A stretch of 64,000 nucleotides of DNA from an uncultured Eubacteriales bacterium (GTDB taxonomy: Bacteria; Bacillota; Clostridia; Oscillospirales; Acutalibacteraceae). The notes under the pieces were generated by a model, which saw only the letters and a program-made list of their open reading frames with translations, ran no database searches and was not told the DNA's origin. Positions 42,992 through 50,664 of the stretch are shown piece after piece. A program made the translations under genes and the position numbers. Position 1 is the stretch's first letter, and every line of letters begins with the position of its first letter. Location of the stretch: assembly GCA_900314795.1 (NCBI GenBank), contig OMWP01000010.1, positions 1 to 64,000 of the forward strand, given 5' to 3'.

Positions 42992-45277
42992 CTATAAAAG
43001 ATTTCTCTGAATCTTACCGCTGGTGGTCTTGGGCAGGCTATCCTTAAAGACGACGATACGCGGATATTTATACGGAGCGGTATGGGTCTTGACGTAGTCC
43101 TGGATCTCCTTCTTCAGCTCCTCGGTGCCATCGGTGCCCTTGACGAGCACGATGGACGCCTTGACGACCTGACCTCTTACAGGATCGGGCGCGGGAGATA
43201 CACCGCATTCGAGGACATACGGCAGTTCCATGATGACCGATTCGATCTCGAACGGTCCGATACGGTAGCCCGAACTCTTGATAACGTCATCCGCGCGACC
43301 GACATACCAGAAGAAGCCGTCCTCATCACGCCATGCGAGGTCGCCGGTATGATAATAGCCGTTGCGCCAGTTCTTGCGGGTGGAGTCGACGTCGTTGTAA
43401 TAGTACATTGCCAGACCGCAGGGCATTTTCTCAGCAATATTGATACAGATCTCGCCGGGCTCACCGTCGGGCACGTCGTTGCCGTCCTTGTCGAGCAGGT
43501 GGATGTCATAGATCGGAGAGGGCTTGCCCATCGAGCCGATCTTATGCGGCGCGCCGATCATATTGCAGATGATAACGGCGGTCTCGGTCTGACCGAAGCC
43601 CTCCATGATCTGCAAGCCGGTGAGCTTCTCAAACTGGTTGTACACCTCGGGATTGAGCGCCTCACCCGCGGTGGTCATACGCTTGACGGAGGAGAAATCG
43701 TATTTGCTGATATCCTCCTTGATCATCATGCGCAGCATGGTAGGCGGCGCGCAGAAGGTGGTGATATGGTATTTGGCGAACATCGGCAGGATGTCGTCGG
43801 CATGGAAGCGGTCAAAGTCATAGACAAACATCGGCGCTTCACACAGCCACTGTCCGTAGAGCTTGCCCCATGCCGCCTTTGCCCAACCGGTGTCGGAGAT
43901 GGTGAAGTGCAGACCGTCGGGGTCGACATTGTGCCAGAAATGCGCGGTCATAAAGTGACCCAGCGCGAGCTTGTAGCTATGCGCGGCGATCTTCGGATAA
44001 CCGGAGGTACCCGAGGTGAAGTACATCAGCATGATGTCGTCGCCGCAGGGAGTGCTCTCCTTGCGCTCAAAATGAGAGGAGAACAGCTTATATTCTTCAT
44101 CAAAGTTGCGCCAGCCCTCGCGCACACCGTTGACCATGATGCGCTTTAATTGCGGATAATTCTCCATCGCTTTCTCGACCTCCGCGGCGGAATAGCCGTC
44201 GCCGGTACAGACGATAGCGGAAACGCCAGCCGCCTTGAAGCGATATTCGAGGTCGTGCGCCTGGAGCTGGTTGGTCGCGGGGATCGCGATCGCACCGAGC
44301 TTATGCAGACCGATGATCGCGAACCAGAACTGATAATGACGTTTGAGGATCAGCATAACGCGGTCGCCCTTGCGGATGCCTAAGCTCTTGAAATAGTTCG
44401 CGCACTGGCAGGACGCGTGGCGGATATCGGTAAAGGTGAAGCGGTGCTCCGTTTTGTCGTTCGCGACATGGATCATCGCGAGTTTATCGGGATCTTTATA
44501 GGAAATGGCATCGATGACATCGAAGCCGAAGTTGAACTTGTCCTCATTCTTGAAGGTGACCTTGGTGGGCGTGCCGTTCTCGTTGACCTCGTAGTCGACG
44601 AACTTTTTCCAGACACGCTCCTTGGTATCGGTATTCTCCACCTTCGCGGCAGCGATCGCCTTGGTAGTGGTCAGCTCGGGGATCGGCTCACCCTTGGGGT
44701 TGAGGACGATCGCGTAGAAGATACAATCCTGCTCGCCGACTGCCATCTCACCGTGAGGGGTGTTGGAATCAAAGTAGATGGTATCGCCGGGGCCGAGAAT
44801 CTCCTTATGATCGCCGACCTGCACCATCAGCTGTCCCTCGATGACGATATCGATCTCCTGACCGTCATGAGTGGTCAGCTCCATCGGCTTTGTCTGCGCC
44901 TCGGGATTATACTTGCTCTTGACATACAAGGGCTCCGCGATACGGTTCTGGAACGCGTAAGCGAGGTTATAATAGGTCATGCCGTGCGCCTGACTTACCT
45001 TTTGACCGAGTCCGCGACGGGTCACGGTATAGGATTTCAGGTTCGGGGAAATACCCTCGATGATCTCGGTGACGTTGACGTTCAGCGCCTGAGAGACGCG
45101 GTAGATGAACGCGAAGTTCAGATCCTGCTTGCCCGATTCACACGCGATGTACTCATCCTCGGTGACGTCGGTAAACGCCGCCATCTCGGCGATGGTCTTG
45201 CCCTCGAGTTCGCGCAGTTCGCGAATTCGGGTCGCCATTTCTTTTATTTTTTGATCTATGGTCGTTAGATTCTCCAT
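42992..45277 (-). CDS. Fusion: XRE HTH + cupin + acyl-CoA synthetase (copy 1, Val T-box)
   Basis: A 761-residue protein with three parts. Residues 12-72 form an XRE-type helix-turn-helix (IRELRELEGKTIAEMA, YIACESGKQDLNF). Residues 120-205 form a cupin (DGQEIDIVIEGQLMVQVGDH, GPGDTIYFDSNTPHGEM). Residues 245-761 are an acetyl/medium-chain-type acyl-CoA synthetase (P-loop YFTSGTSGYPKIAAHS, GFGQTETAV, YHTGDLAWRDEDGFFWYVGR, catalytic lysine near the end in TTSGKIQRN). It makes an acyl-AMP, then an acyl-CoA. A T-box with a GTA (Val) specifier precedes it. I infer isobutyrate or a related branched acid as substrate, feeding the oxidoreductase and IlvE downstream. The fused regulator suggests a DNA-binding enzyme. 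Confidence 0.88.
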   Translation of the reverse strand: MENLTTIDQKIKEMATRIRELRELEGKTIAEMAAFTDVTEDEYIACESGKQDLNFAFIYRVSQALNVNVTEIIEGISPNLKSYTVTRRGLGQKVSQAHGMTYYNLAYAFQNRIAEPLYVKSKYNPEAQTKPMELTTHDGQEIDIVIEGQLMVQVGDHKEILGPGDTIYFDSNTPHGEMAVGEQDCIFYAIVLNPKGEPIPELTTTKAIAAAKVENTDTKERVWKKFVDYEVNENGTPTKVTFKNEDKFNFGFDVIDAISYKDPDKLAMIHVANDKTEHRFTFTDIRHASCQCANYFKSLGIRKGDRVMLILKRHYQFWFAIIGLHKLGAIAIPATNQLQAHDLEYRFKAAGVSAIVCTGDGYSAAEVEKAMENYPQLKRIMVNGVREGWRNFDEEYKLFSSHFERKESTPCGDDIMLMYFTSGTSGYPKIAAHSYKLALGHFMTAHFWHNVDPDGLHFTISDTGWAKAAWGKLYGQWLCEAPMFVYDFDRFHADDILPMFAKYHITTFCAPPTMLRMMIKEDISKYDFSSVKRMTTAGEALNPEVYNQFEKLTGLQIMEGFGQTETAVIICNMIGAPHKIGSMGKPSPIYDIHLLDKDGNDVPDGEPGEICINIAEKMPCGLAMYYYNDVDSTRKNWRNGYYHTGDLAWRDEDGFFWYVGRADDVIKSSGYRIGPFEIESVIMELPYVLECGVSPAPDPVRGQVVKASIVLVKGTDGTEELKKEIQDYVKTHTAPYKYPRIVVFKDSLPKTTSGKIQRNLL

Positions 45278-45317
45278 AAGATACCTTCCTTCCGTTCGTT
45301 CTCATAACACTCATACA

Positions 45318-45505
45318 AATGGATAGTTGATAGTGGAAAATGGGAAATTGCGGGAAACGCTTCGCGTTTTGGAAGTTGAAAGTTGACAGTTGAAAATGGA
45401 AAGTTTCGGGTCGCTTCGCTCCGAATTATGATAGTATTTTACACTTTCCACTTTCCACTTTCCATTTTCCACTTTCCACTTTCCACTATCCATTTTCCAC
45501 TTTAA
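45318..45505. repeat. Long version of the GTTGAAAG / CTTTCCAC repeat
   Basis: ATAGTGGAAAATGGGAAATT ... GAAAGTTGACAGTTGAAAAT at the left, and four or more tandem TTTCCACTTTCCAC units at the right, between the ligase start and the T-box terminator. Confidence 0.7.
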
Positions 45506-45508
45506 ATT

Positions 45509-45878
45509 AAAAAACGCTCATCCCAAAGTCATCACTTTGAGACGAGCGCATAACACCCGCGGTACCACTCAAATTGCAGGCTGATATCTCAGCACTGCCA
45601 CTCTCAGGGTCTGTATTTCTCAATCGTCATTGCGAGGAGACGGCAAAACCGCCGACGCGGCAATCTCAACCGATCAAAAGGGAATGACAATTGATATGCT
45701 AACCCCTATGCATTTACGCAGCAATCACGGAGGAGGTCTAATCATATCATAGGATACTTTCTTCTCCCCGGCTCAGAAGCTACAAACACGGAATCCATCA
45801 TAGGAGCTTGCACCAACCGCTCTTTCTCTGAATGATGAGAGAACCGCGCCCTCTTCGTCATAGCCTTTAGCTCGTCTA
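45509..45878 (-). promoter_or_regulatory. T-box leader, Val specifier (GTA), controlling ligase fusion copy 1
   Basis: Minus strand: Stem I with GGCTATGACGAAGA, an AGAGAAAGAGCGGTTGGTG apical element, upper helix GCGCGG:CCGTGT, then TT-GTA-G-CTTCTGAGCC with the codon at 45783-45781. Stem IIA/B (GTGATTGCTGCGTAAATGC), antiterminator TGAGTGGTACCGCGG and terminator CGCTCGTC...GATGAGCG with a T run follow. The four-base unit after the codon pairs with GAAG, as in well-known leaders. A family A repeat follows Stem IIA/B. Confidence 0.85.
45621..45674. repeat. Family A repeat inside the Val T-box
   Basis: CAATCGTCATTGCGAGGAGA ... GACGCGGCAATCTCAACCGAT. Opposite orientation to the copies in the Thr and Leu leaders. 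Confidence 0.8.
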
Positions 45879-45907
45879 ATCATATCACATGATTCTGTTT
45901 TTGTCAA
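45879..45907 (-). promoter_or_regulatory. Promoter of the Val T-box transcript
   Basis: Minus strand: -35 TTGACA (45902-45907), 17-base spacer, -10 TATGAT (45879-45884). Confidence 0.8.
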
Positions 45908-45934
45908 TAGATAAATGTATGGAACGTCGGATAG

Positions 45935-46235
45935 AATTGTAGGGGTCGTCGGACACGCGTGTCCGACGACCCGCATGGCAGAAGCGATTGTTGCCTATCT
46001 ACCGTTTTCGATATCAGAAACGCCCGTCATGCTCGGGATGTCGCAAGCGTCATCCCCTACGGTAAATACTTCATCTGCTGCGCATTTAACTGACATCGCT
46101 CGGAAATGTTTCGGGAGGAGCACAGTGGCGCTTAGCCAATCACAGGCTTTGCCTGTTCTTGGAGCGCTGTTGCATGGGAGTTGTACACCAAATCAAAGAT
46201 TTGGACAACTCCTCAAAGCCCCTCCCCTACATTAC
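45935..46235. repeat. Non-coding stretch with nested palindromic repeats
   Basis: GTCGTCGGACACGCGTGTCC GACGAC palindrome at about 45948-45973. Then a family B palindrome, GGGAGGAGCA...GCCCCTCCCCTAC (46111-46230), is split by a family D element (46126-46216) carrying CCAAATCAAAGATTTGG. Confidence 0.7.
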
Positions 46236-46242
46236 ATTATTA

Positions 46243-48507
46243 TTACAGCTTATTGCGCTGGATCTTGCCGCTGATCGTCTTGGGCAGGCTGTCCTTGAAG
46301 ACGACGATACGCGGATATTTATACGGAGCGGTATGGGTCTTGACGTAGTCCTGGATCTCCTTCTTGAGCTCGTCGGTACCCTCGGTTCCCTTGACGAGCA
46401 CGATGGACGCCTTGACGACCTGACCTCTTACAGGATCGGGCGCGGGAGATACGCCGCACTCGAGGACATAGGGCAGCTCCATGATGACAGACTCGATCTC
46501 GAACGGTCCGATACGGTAGCCGGAGCTCTTGATGACGTCATCGGTTCTGCCGACATACCAGAAATAGCCGTCCTCATCACGCCAAGCGGTATCACCGGTG
46601 TGATACATGCCGTCGTGCCACGCCTCTTTGGTGGCTTCTTCATTATTATAATAGCCCTTGAACAGACCGCAGGGAACGCGTTTGTCGGTGCGGATGATGA
46701 TCTCACCGGGCTCGCCGTCGGGAACAGGATTGCCGTCGGGATCAACGATATCGATGTCATAGCCGGGGATGGGCTTACCCATCGAGCCGAGCTTGGGGGT
46801 TGTACCGAAGAGGTTGCCGATGGTGAGAGTGGTCTCGGTCTGACCGAAGCCCTCCATGATCCTCAAGCCCGTCGCCTTGCGGAACTGGCGCCAGACCTCG
46901 GGGTTGAGCGCCTCGCCTGCCGTTGTCATATGAGTGATGCTCGACAGATCGTACTTGCTCAGATCCTCCTTAATCATCATGCGCAGCATGGTAGGCGGCG
47001 CGCAGAAGGTGGTGATGTTATATTTTTTGAACATCGGCAGGATGTCGTCCGCGTGGAAGCGGTCGAAGTCGTAGGTGAAGACCGCACCCTCACTGAGCCA
47101 CTGACCGTAGAACTTGCCCCATAACGCCTTACCCCAGCCGGTGTCGGAGATGGTGAAGTGCAAGCCGTCGGGGTCAACGCCGTGCCAGTACTTGGCGGTG
47201 ACATAGTGACCGAGCGCATATTTGTAGCTATGGTTGGCGATCTTCGGATAGCCTGTCGTACCCGAGGTAAAGAACATGACCATGGTGTCGTCGCCGCAGG
47301 GGGTCTCGACCGTGCGATAATAATGGGTGGAGTACATCTCAAACTCCGCGTCAAAGTCATGCCAGCCCTCTCTGGTGCCGCCAACCATGATCTTGGTTTG
47401 TAAGGTCGGAGAGGTCTTCTGCGCTTCATCGACGGAATCGGCAACCAGACCGTCGGCAGTCGCGACGATCGCGGAAACGCCCGCAGATTGGAAACGATAC
47501 TCAAAGTCATGCGCCAACAGCTGGTTGGTCGCGGGGATCGCGATCGCGCCCAGCTTATGCAGCGCGAGCATGCTGAACCAGAACTGGTAATGGCGCTTTA
47601 ACACCAGCATGACACGGTCGCCCTTCTTGATGCCGAGGGACTTGAAGTAGTTCGCCGCCTGATTGGAACGGCGCTTCATATCGTTGAAGGTAAAGCGGCG
47701 CTCGACCATGTTCTTATCCACATGGAGCATCGCGAGCTTATCGGGTGTGTTATTCGCGATCGCGTCAACGCAGTCGAACGCAAAGTTGAACTTATCCTCA
47801 TTGCGGAAGCTGATCGCCTTGAGGCAGCCGTTCTCATCCTCGAGGGTGCGAACGAACTGACCCGTGATAGCGGATTTTTGCTTGACATGCGCCTTCATGA
47901 CCTCGTCATCGCGCTCCTCCGCCTCTTTCTCACCGGGCAGGATGATGGCGATGAACTTGACGTCCTCGCCGCCGATCGCGATCATGCCGTGAGGCGTGGA
48001 GGAATTATAGTAGATGCTGTCGCCCGCAGCGAGCTCCTCAAAGTTGTTGCCGATCTGGATCTTCATCTTGCCCGACAGGACAAAGTCGAATTCCTGTCCC
48101 GCGTGCTTGGTGAGGTGGATCGGCTTATTCTGCAGGCTCTCGTTATAGTCGTACTTACAAAAATACGGCTCGGCGATCTTGTTCTTGAACATCGGCGCGA
48201 CGTTGACGATGGAGATACCCTCCTCCTCGGCAGTCTGTCTGCCGCCGCCGCGACGGGTCACGGTGTAGCTCTTGAGTCGTGCGGACTCACCCTCCAAAAT
48301 ATCGGTGATGCCCAGTCCGAACGCCAACGCGCACTTGTGGATAAAGGTGAAGGGAAAATCCTCGGTACCGTTCTCATACGCCTTGTACTCAGAGACGGAT
48401 ACCTCGGTTTTCTCCGCCATTTCCTCAACGGAGAAGCCGCTGATCTCGCGCATTTCTCGAATACGCTTAGCGACCTCGACGAGTTTTTCGTTATCTACAA
48501 CTGACAT
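46243..48507 (-). CDS. Fusion: XRE HTH + cupin + acyl-CoA synthetase (copy 2, Ile T-box)
   Basis: A 754-residue paralogue of the 42992-45277 gene with the same three parts. The HTH is at about residues 8-68 (IREMREISGFSVEEMAEKTE, YENGTEDFPF), the cupin at about 118-200 (AGQEFDFVLSGKMKIQIGNN, GDSIYYNSSTPHGMIAIG), and the synthetase follows (FFTSGTTGYPKIANHS, GFGQTETTL, YHTGDTAWRDEDGYFWYVGR, final TISGKIQRNKL). The last 100 residues are almost identical to copy 1, while the HTH, cupin and acyl-pocket regions have diverged. The start at 48507 follows GGGAGG by eight bases; the longer frame to 48561 lacks a site. The leader specifier is ATC (Ile), so 2-methylbutyrate is the inferred substrate. 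Confidence 0.88.
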   Translation of the reverse strand: MSVVDNEKLVEVAKRIREMREISGFSVEEMAEKTEVSVSEYKAYENGTEDFPFTFIHKCALAFGLGITDILEGESARLKSYTVTRRGGGRQTAEEEGISIVNVAPMFKNKIAEPYFCKYDYNESLQNKPIHLTKHAGQEFDFVLSGKMKIQIGNNFEELAAGDSIYYNSSTPHGMIAIGGEDVKFIAIILPGEKEAEERDDEVMKAHVKQKSAITGQFVRTLEDENGCLKAISFRNEDKFNFAFDCVDAIANNTPDKLAMLHVDKNMVERRFTFNDMKRRSNQAANYFKSLGIKKGDRVMLVLKRHYQFWFSMLALHKLGAIAIPATNQLLAHDFEYRFQSAGVSAIVATADGLVADSVDEAQKTSPTLQTKIMVGGTREGWHDFDAEFEMYSTHYYRTVETPCGDDTMVMFFTSGTTGYPKIANHSYKYALGHYVTAKYWHGVDPDGLHFTISDTGWGKALWGKFYGQWLSEGAVFTYDFDRFHADDILPMFKKYNITTFCAPPTMLRMMIKEDLSKYDLSSITHMTTAGEALNPEVWRQFRKATGLRIMEGFGQTETTLTIGNLFGTTPKLGSMGKPIPGYDIDIVDPDGNPVPDGEPGEIIIRTDKRVPCGLFKGYYNNEEATKEAWHDGMYHTGDTAWRDEDGYFWYVGRTDDVIKSSGYRIGPFEIESVIMELPYVLECGVSPAPDPVRGQVVKASIVLVKGTEGTDELKKEIQDYVKTHTAPYKYPRIVVFKDSLPKTISGKIQRNKL

Positions 48508-48684
48508 GGTGTTTCCTCCCAATCGATGTTTATATGAAAAAGTATGATGACTATGATACAAGTGGTCAGTGGTTAGTGATTAGTGGTCAGAATCTCAGGT
48601 CGCTTCACTCCGAAAAAAAATAATCGGGTACGGGCAGAGCCCGTCAACAACTGTTCACTGTTCACTGAAAACTGTTCACTAAAC

Positions 48685-49026
48685 AAAAAACGCCCGTCTC
48701 AACATTGAGACGAGCGTGAAAAATCACATCCGCGGTACCACTCAATTTGCAGTATTGCTACTGCCACTCTCAGGATCGATATAAATTGTCATTGCGAGGC
48801 ATTTGACACGCGTGTCGAGCCGTGGCAATCTCAACCGATATGAATCCCTATGCCTTTACGCAGCAATCACGGGGAGTATCTACTCAGCATACGAATGTAT
48901 CACTTTTCGGGCTCCCGGCTCAGAAGCGATGGGTACTCAGGCTCATTCTATCGGCTCACACCAGCCGCCGACTCTCTGAAAAAACAATGCCTTGACCGTC
49001 TTCGTCACAGCCTTTATTAATTGTCT
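48685..49026 (-). promoter_or_regulatory. T-box leader, Ile specifier (ATC), controlling ligase fusion copy 2
   Basis: Minus strand: GGCTGTGACGAAGA, AGAGAGTCGGCGGCTGGTG apical element, then GTACCC-ATC-G-CTTCTGAGCC with the codon at 48930-48928. Stem IIA/B (GTGATTGCTGCGTAAAGGC), antiterminator TGAGTGGTACCGCGG and terminator CGCTCGTCTCAA / TTGAGACGGGCG with a T run follow. Closely similar to the Val leader except at the codon and Stem I middle. Confidence 0.87.
48784..48840. repeat. Family A repeat inside the Ile T-box
   Basis: AATTGTCATTGCGAGGCATT ... CCGTGGCAATCTCAACCGATA with the core GACACGCGTGTC. Same site and orientation as in the Val leader. Confidence 0.8.
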
Positions 49027-49032
49027 GTTAAA

Positions 49033-49061
49033 AATGTATCACAATTATGCAAAAAAGTCAA
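49033..49061 (-). promoter_or_regulatory. Promoter of the Ile T-box transcript
   Basis: Minus strand: -35 TTGACT (49056-49061), 17-base spacer, -10 TACATT (49033-49038). Confidence 0.75.
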
Positions 49062-49091
49062 TATCGGCAATATGCCGATAAAGTCAAAATG

Positions 49092-49979
49092 TCACTCTGA
49101 TATTTTAGTTACTTTTTCTCTGCTGAGAATATAATTCAGCACCGCCATCGAAATGATGATGACATAGCCGACGACACTCCAGATATCGGGCACCTGCTGG
49201 AACACGATCAGGCTCATCAGCGACGCGAAAATGATCTGGCTGAAATCATAGACGGAAATCTCCTTGGCGGGCGCGTAGGTATACGCCGCGGTGATGGAGA
49301 ACTGCGCGAGCGCCGCGCTGACACCGGCACTCAGCAGATACACCCACTGCAACGCCGTCATCGGGACATAGCCCGCGATCATGATCGGTGTGACGATCAG
49401 GGTGGACGCCGTCGAGAAGAAGAACACGATAAACGGGTTGCTCTCCCCCATCAATCCAAGCTTGCGCACACACCCGTAAGCCGCTCCCGCGCATACGCCG
49501 CCTAAGAATCCCACCAATGCGGGGATGAAAGCAGCGTTGGCAAAGCTGGGCTTGATGACGAAGATCGTACCGAATAACGCGCCGCCGAGGATCAGCCATT
49601 GATAGAGCTTCGGGCGCTCATGAATGAAGATAAATGAGAAGATCACCGCGAAGAAGGGCGACATCTTATTGAGGATGGACGCATCGGACAGCACCAGCGT
49701 CTCGAGCGCATAGTAATTGCAGACCACGCCTGTCAAGCCAAATAACGTCCGCAATACCAGGAACTTCCAGCTGCCCTTGACAGTCGGTCGCAGGGGTGCT
49801 TTATTCTTCAAAAGAACAATAAAAGCGATCACCGACGCCATCGCGTTGCGGAAAAACACCTTTTGGAACACAGGCAGCTCATCGCCGCTGAGCTTGACAA
49901 ACATATTCATACAGGCGAAGAAAAACGCCGATAAGATCAGAAGCAGGATTCCTTTGGTTCTTTTACTCACTTTATCCAT
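49092..49979 (-). CDS. DMT-superfamily (EamA) transporter
   Basis: Inner-membrane transporter of the drug/metabolite superfamily, 295 residues, with ten hydrophobic segments in two EamA halves. Typical landmarks are FFRNAMASVIAF in helix 2, ILNKMSPFFAVIFSFIFIHE at the end of the first half and QIIFASLMSLIVFQQVPD in the second. The substrate cannot be deduced; many relatives export amino acids or metabolites. It sits above the Ile T-box promoter on the same strand but has its own separate transcript. Confidence 0.88.
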   Translation of the reverse strand: MDKVSKRTKGILLLILSAFFFACMNMFVKLSGDELPVFQKVFFRNAMASVIAFIVLLKNKAPLRPTVKGSWKFLVLRTLFGLTGVVCNYYALETLVLSDASILNKMSPFFAVIFSFIFIHERPKLYQWLILGGALFGTIFVIKPSFANAAFIPALVGFLGGVCAGAAYGCVRKLGLMGESNPFIVFFFSTASTLIVTPIMIAGYVPMTALQWVYLLSAGVSAALAQFSITAAYTYAPAKEISVYDFSQIIFASLMSLIVFQQVPDIWSVVGYVIIISMAVLNYILSREKVTKISE

Positions 49980-50149
49980 CTCGCATCATACAATAATAAC
50001 GGTTATAACGAGTTGATCTCGCAACCTTTTTCTATTGTAACACAAGTATGAATGATTTTCAAATCATGTTGATCTTTGATTGTCGGAATAAAACGCGGCA
50101 AACTGTCAAAGATAATGGCAGATGAAACAAATTCAGGAGTGTGAAGAAA

Positions 50150-50497
50150 TTGCATATCAAACGCGGCGATATCTATTATGCCGATCTCAGTCCGGTGGTC
50201 GGATCGGAGCAGGGCGGTGTACGACCCGTGCTGATCATCCAGAATGATGTGGGGAATCGCTACTCCCCCACCGTCATCGCGGCGGCGATCACCAGTAAGA
50301 CAGATAAGACAAAGCTGCCCACGCATATCCCGATCGAAGCGCGTGACTGCGGCTTATACAAGGACAGCGTTGTCTTGCTCGAACAGGTTCGTACATTAGA
50401 TAAACGCAGACTCAGAGAGAAGATGGGTTCTGTCAACGTGCAGTCGATGAAGCAGATCAATCAGGCGCTGTCGGTATCCTTCGGGCTGATTGGATGA
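50150..50497 (+). CDS. MazF/PemK-family endoribonuclease toxin, no antitoxin beside it
   Basis: A 115-residue protein of the MazF (NdoA) type. The start [20 protein letters not shown] and the blocks [20 protein letters not shown] and [13 protein letters not shown] match mRNA interferases of Firmicutes. TTG 50150 is chosen because AGGAG lies ten bases upstream, and the alternative GTG at 50141 touches that site. In Bacillus the antitoxin ndoAI directly precedes the toxin. Here the 170 bases upstream hold no frame and the next gene is divergent, so the toxin is solitary. Confidence 0.88.
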   Translation: MHIKRGDIYYADLSPVVGSEQGGVRPVLIIQNDVGNRYSPTVIAAAITSKTDKTKLPTHIPIEARDCGLYKDSVVLLEQVRTLDKRRLREKMGSVNVQSMKQINQALSVSFGLIG

Positions 50498-50529
50498 CGC
50501 GGAGGCGCGTGCGCATCTTTTCCGTTATC

Positions 50530-50602
50530 GACTTTGAATTGGTTGAGATTGCCACAGTCCCGACACGCGTGGACGCGCGCGTCAAGGGCTTCGCAATGAC
50601 GA
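50530..50602. repeat. Family A repeat downstream of mazF
   Basis: GGTTGAGATTGCCACAGTCC ... GACACGCGTGG...GCTTCGCAATGAC. Confidence 0.7.
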
Positions 50603-50604
50603 AT

Positions 50605-50650
50605 AAAAAAGAATCCCGAGGACAAAGCCGTGCGGCTCCGTCTTCGGGAT
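50605..50650 (-). terminator. Terminator after metK
   Basis: Minus-strand stem ATCCCGAAGAC / GTCCTCGGGAT with an inner AGCCG / CGGCT pair, then TCTTTTTT. Confidence 0.8.
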
Positions 50651-50664
50651 CGATTATTTCTCTA

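Noticed and set aside
43082-45268. Two long plus-strand frames opposite ligase fusion copy 1
   Set aside because: Shadows of a gene with complete HTH, cupin and AMP-binding motifs.
45509-49026. Reading TTC (Phe) as the specifier of the Val and Ile leaders
   Set aside because: TTC recurs at the same offset in the Leu leader as well and is part of the strand that pairs with GAAG. The triplet just before it is what varies among the leaders.
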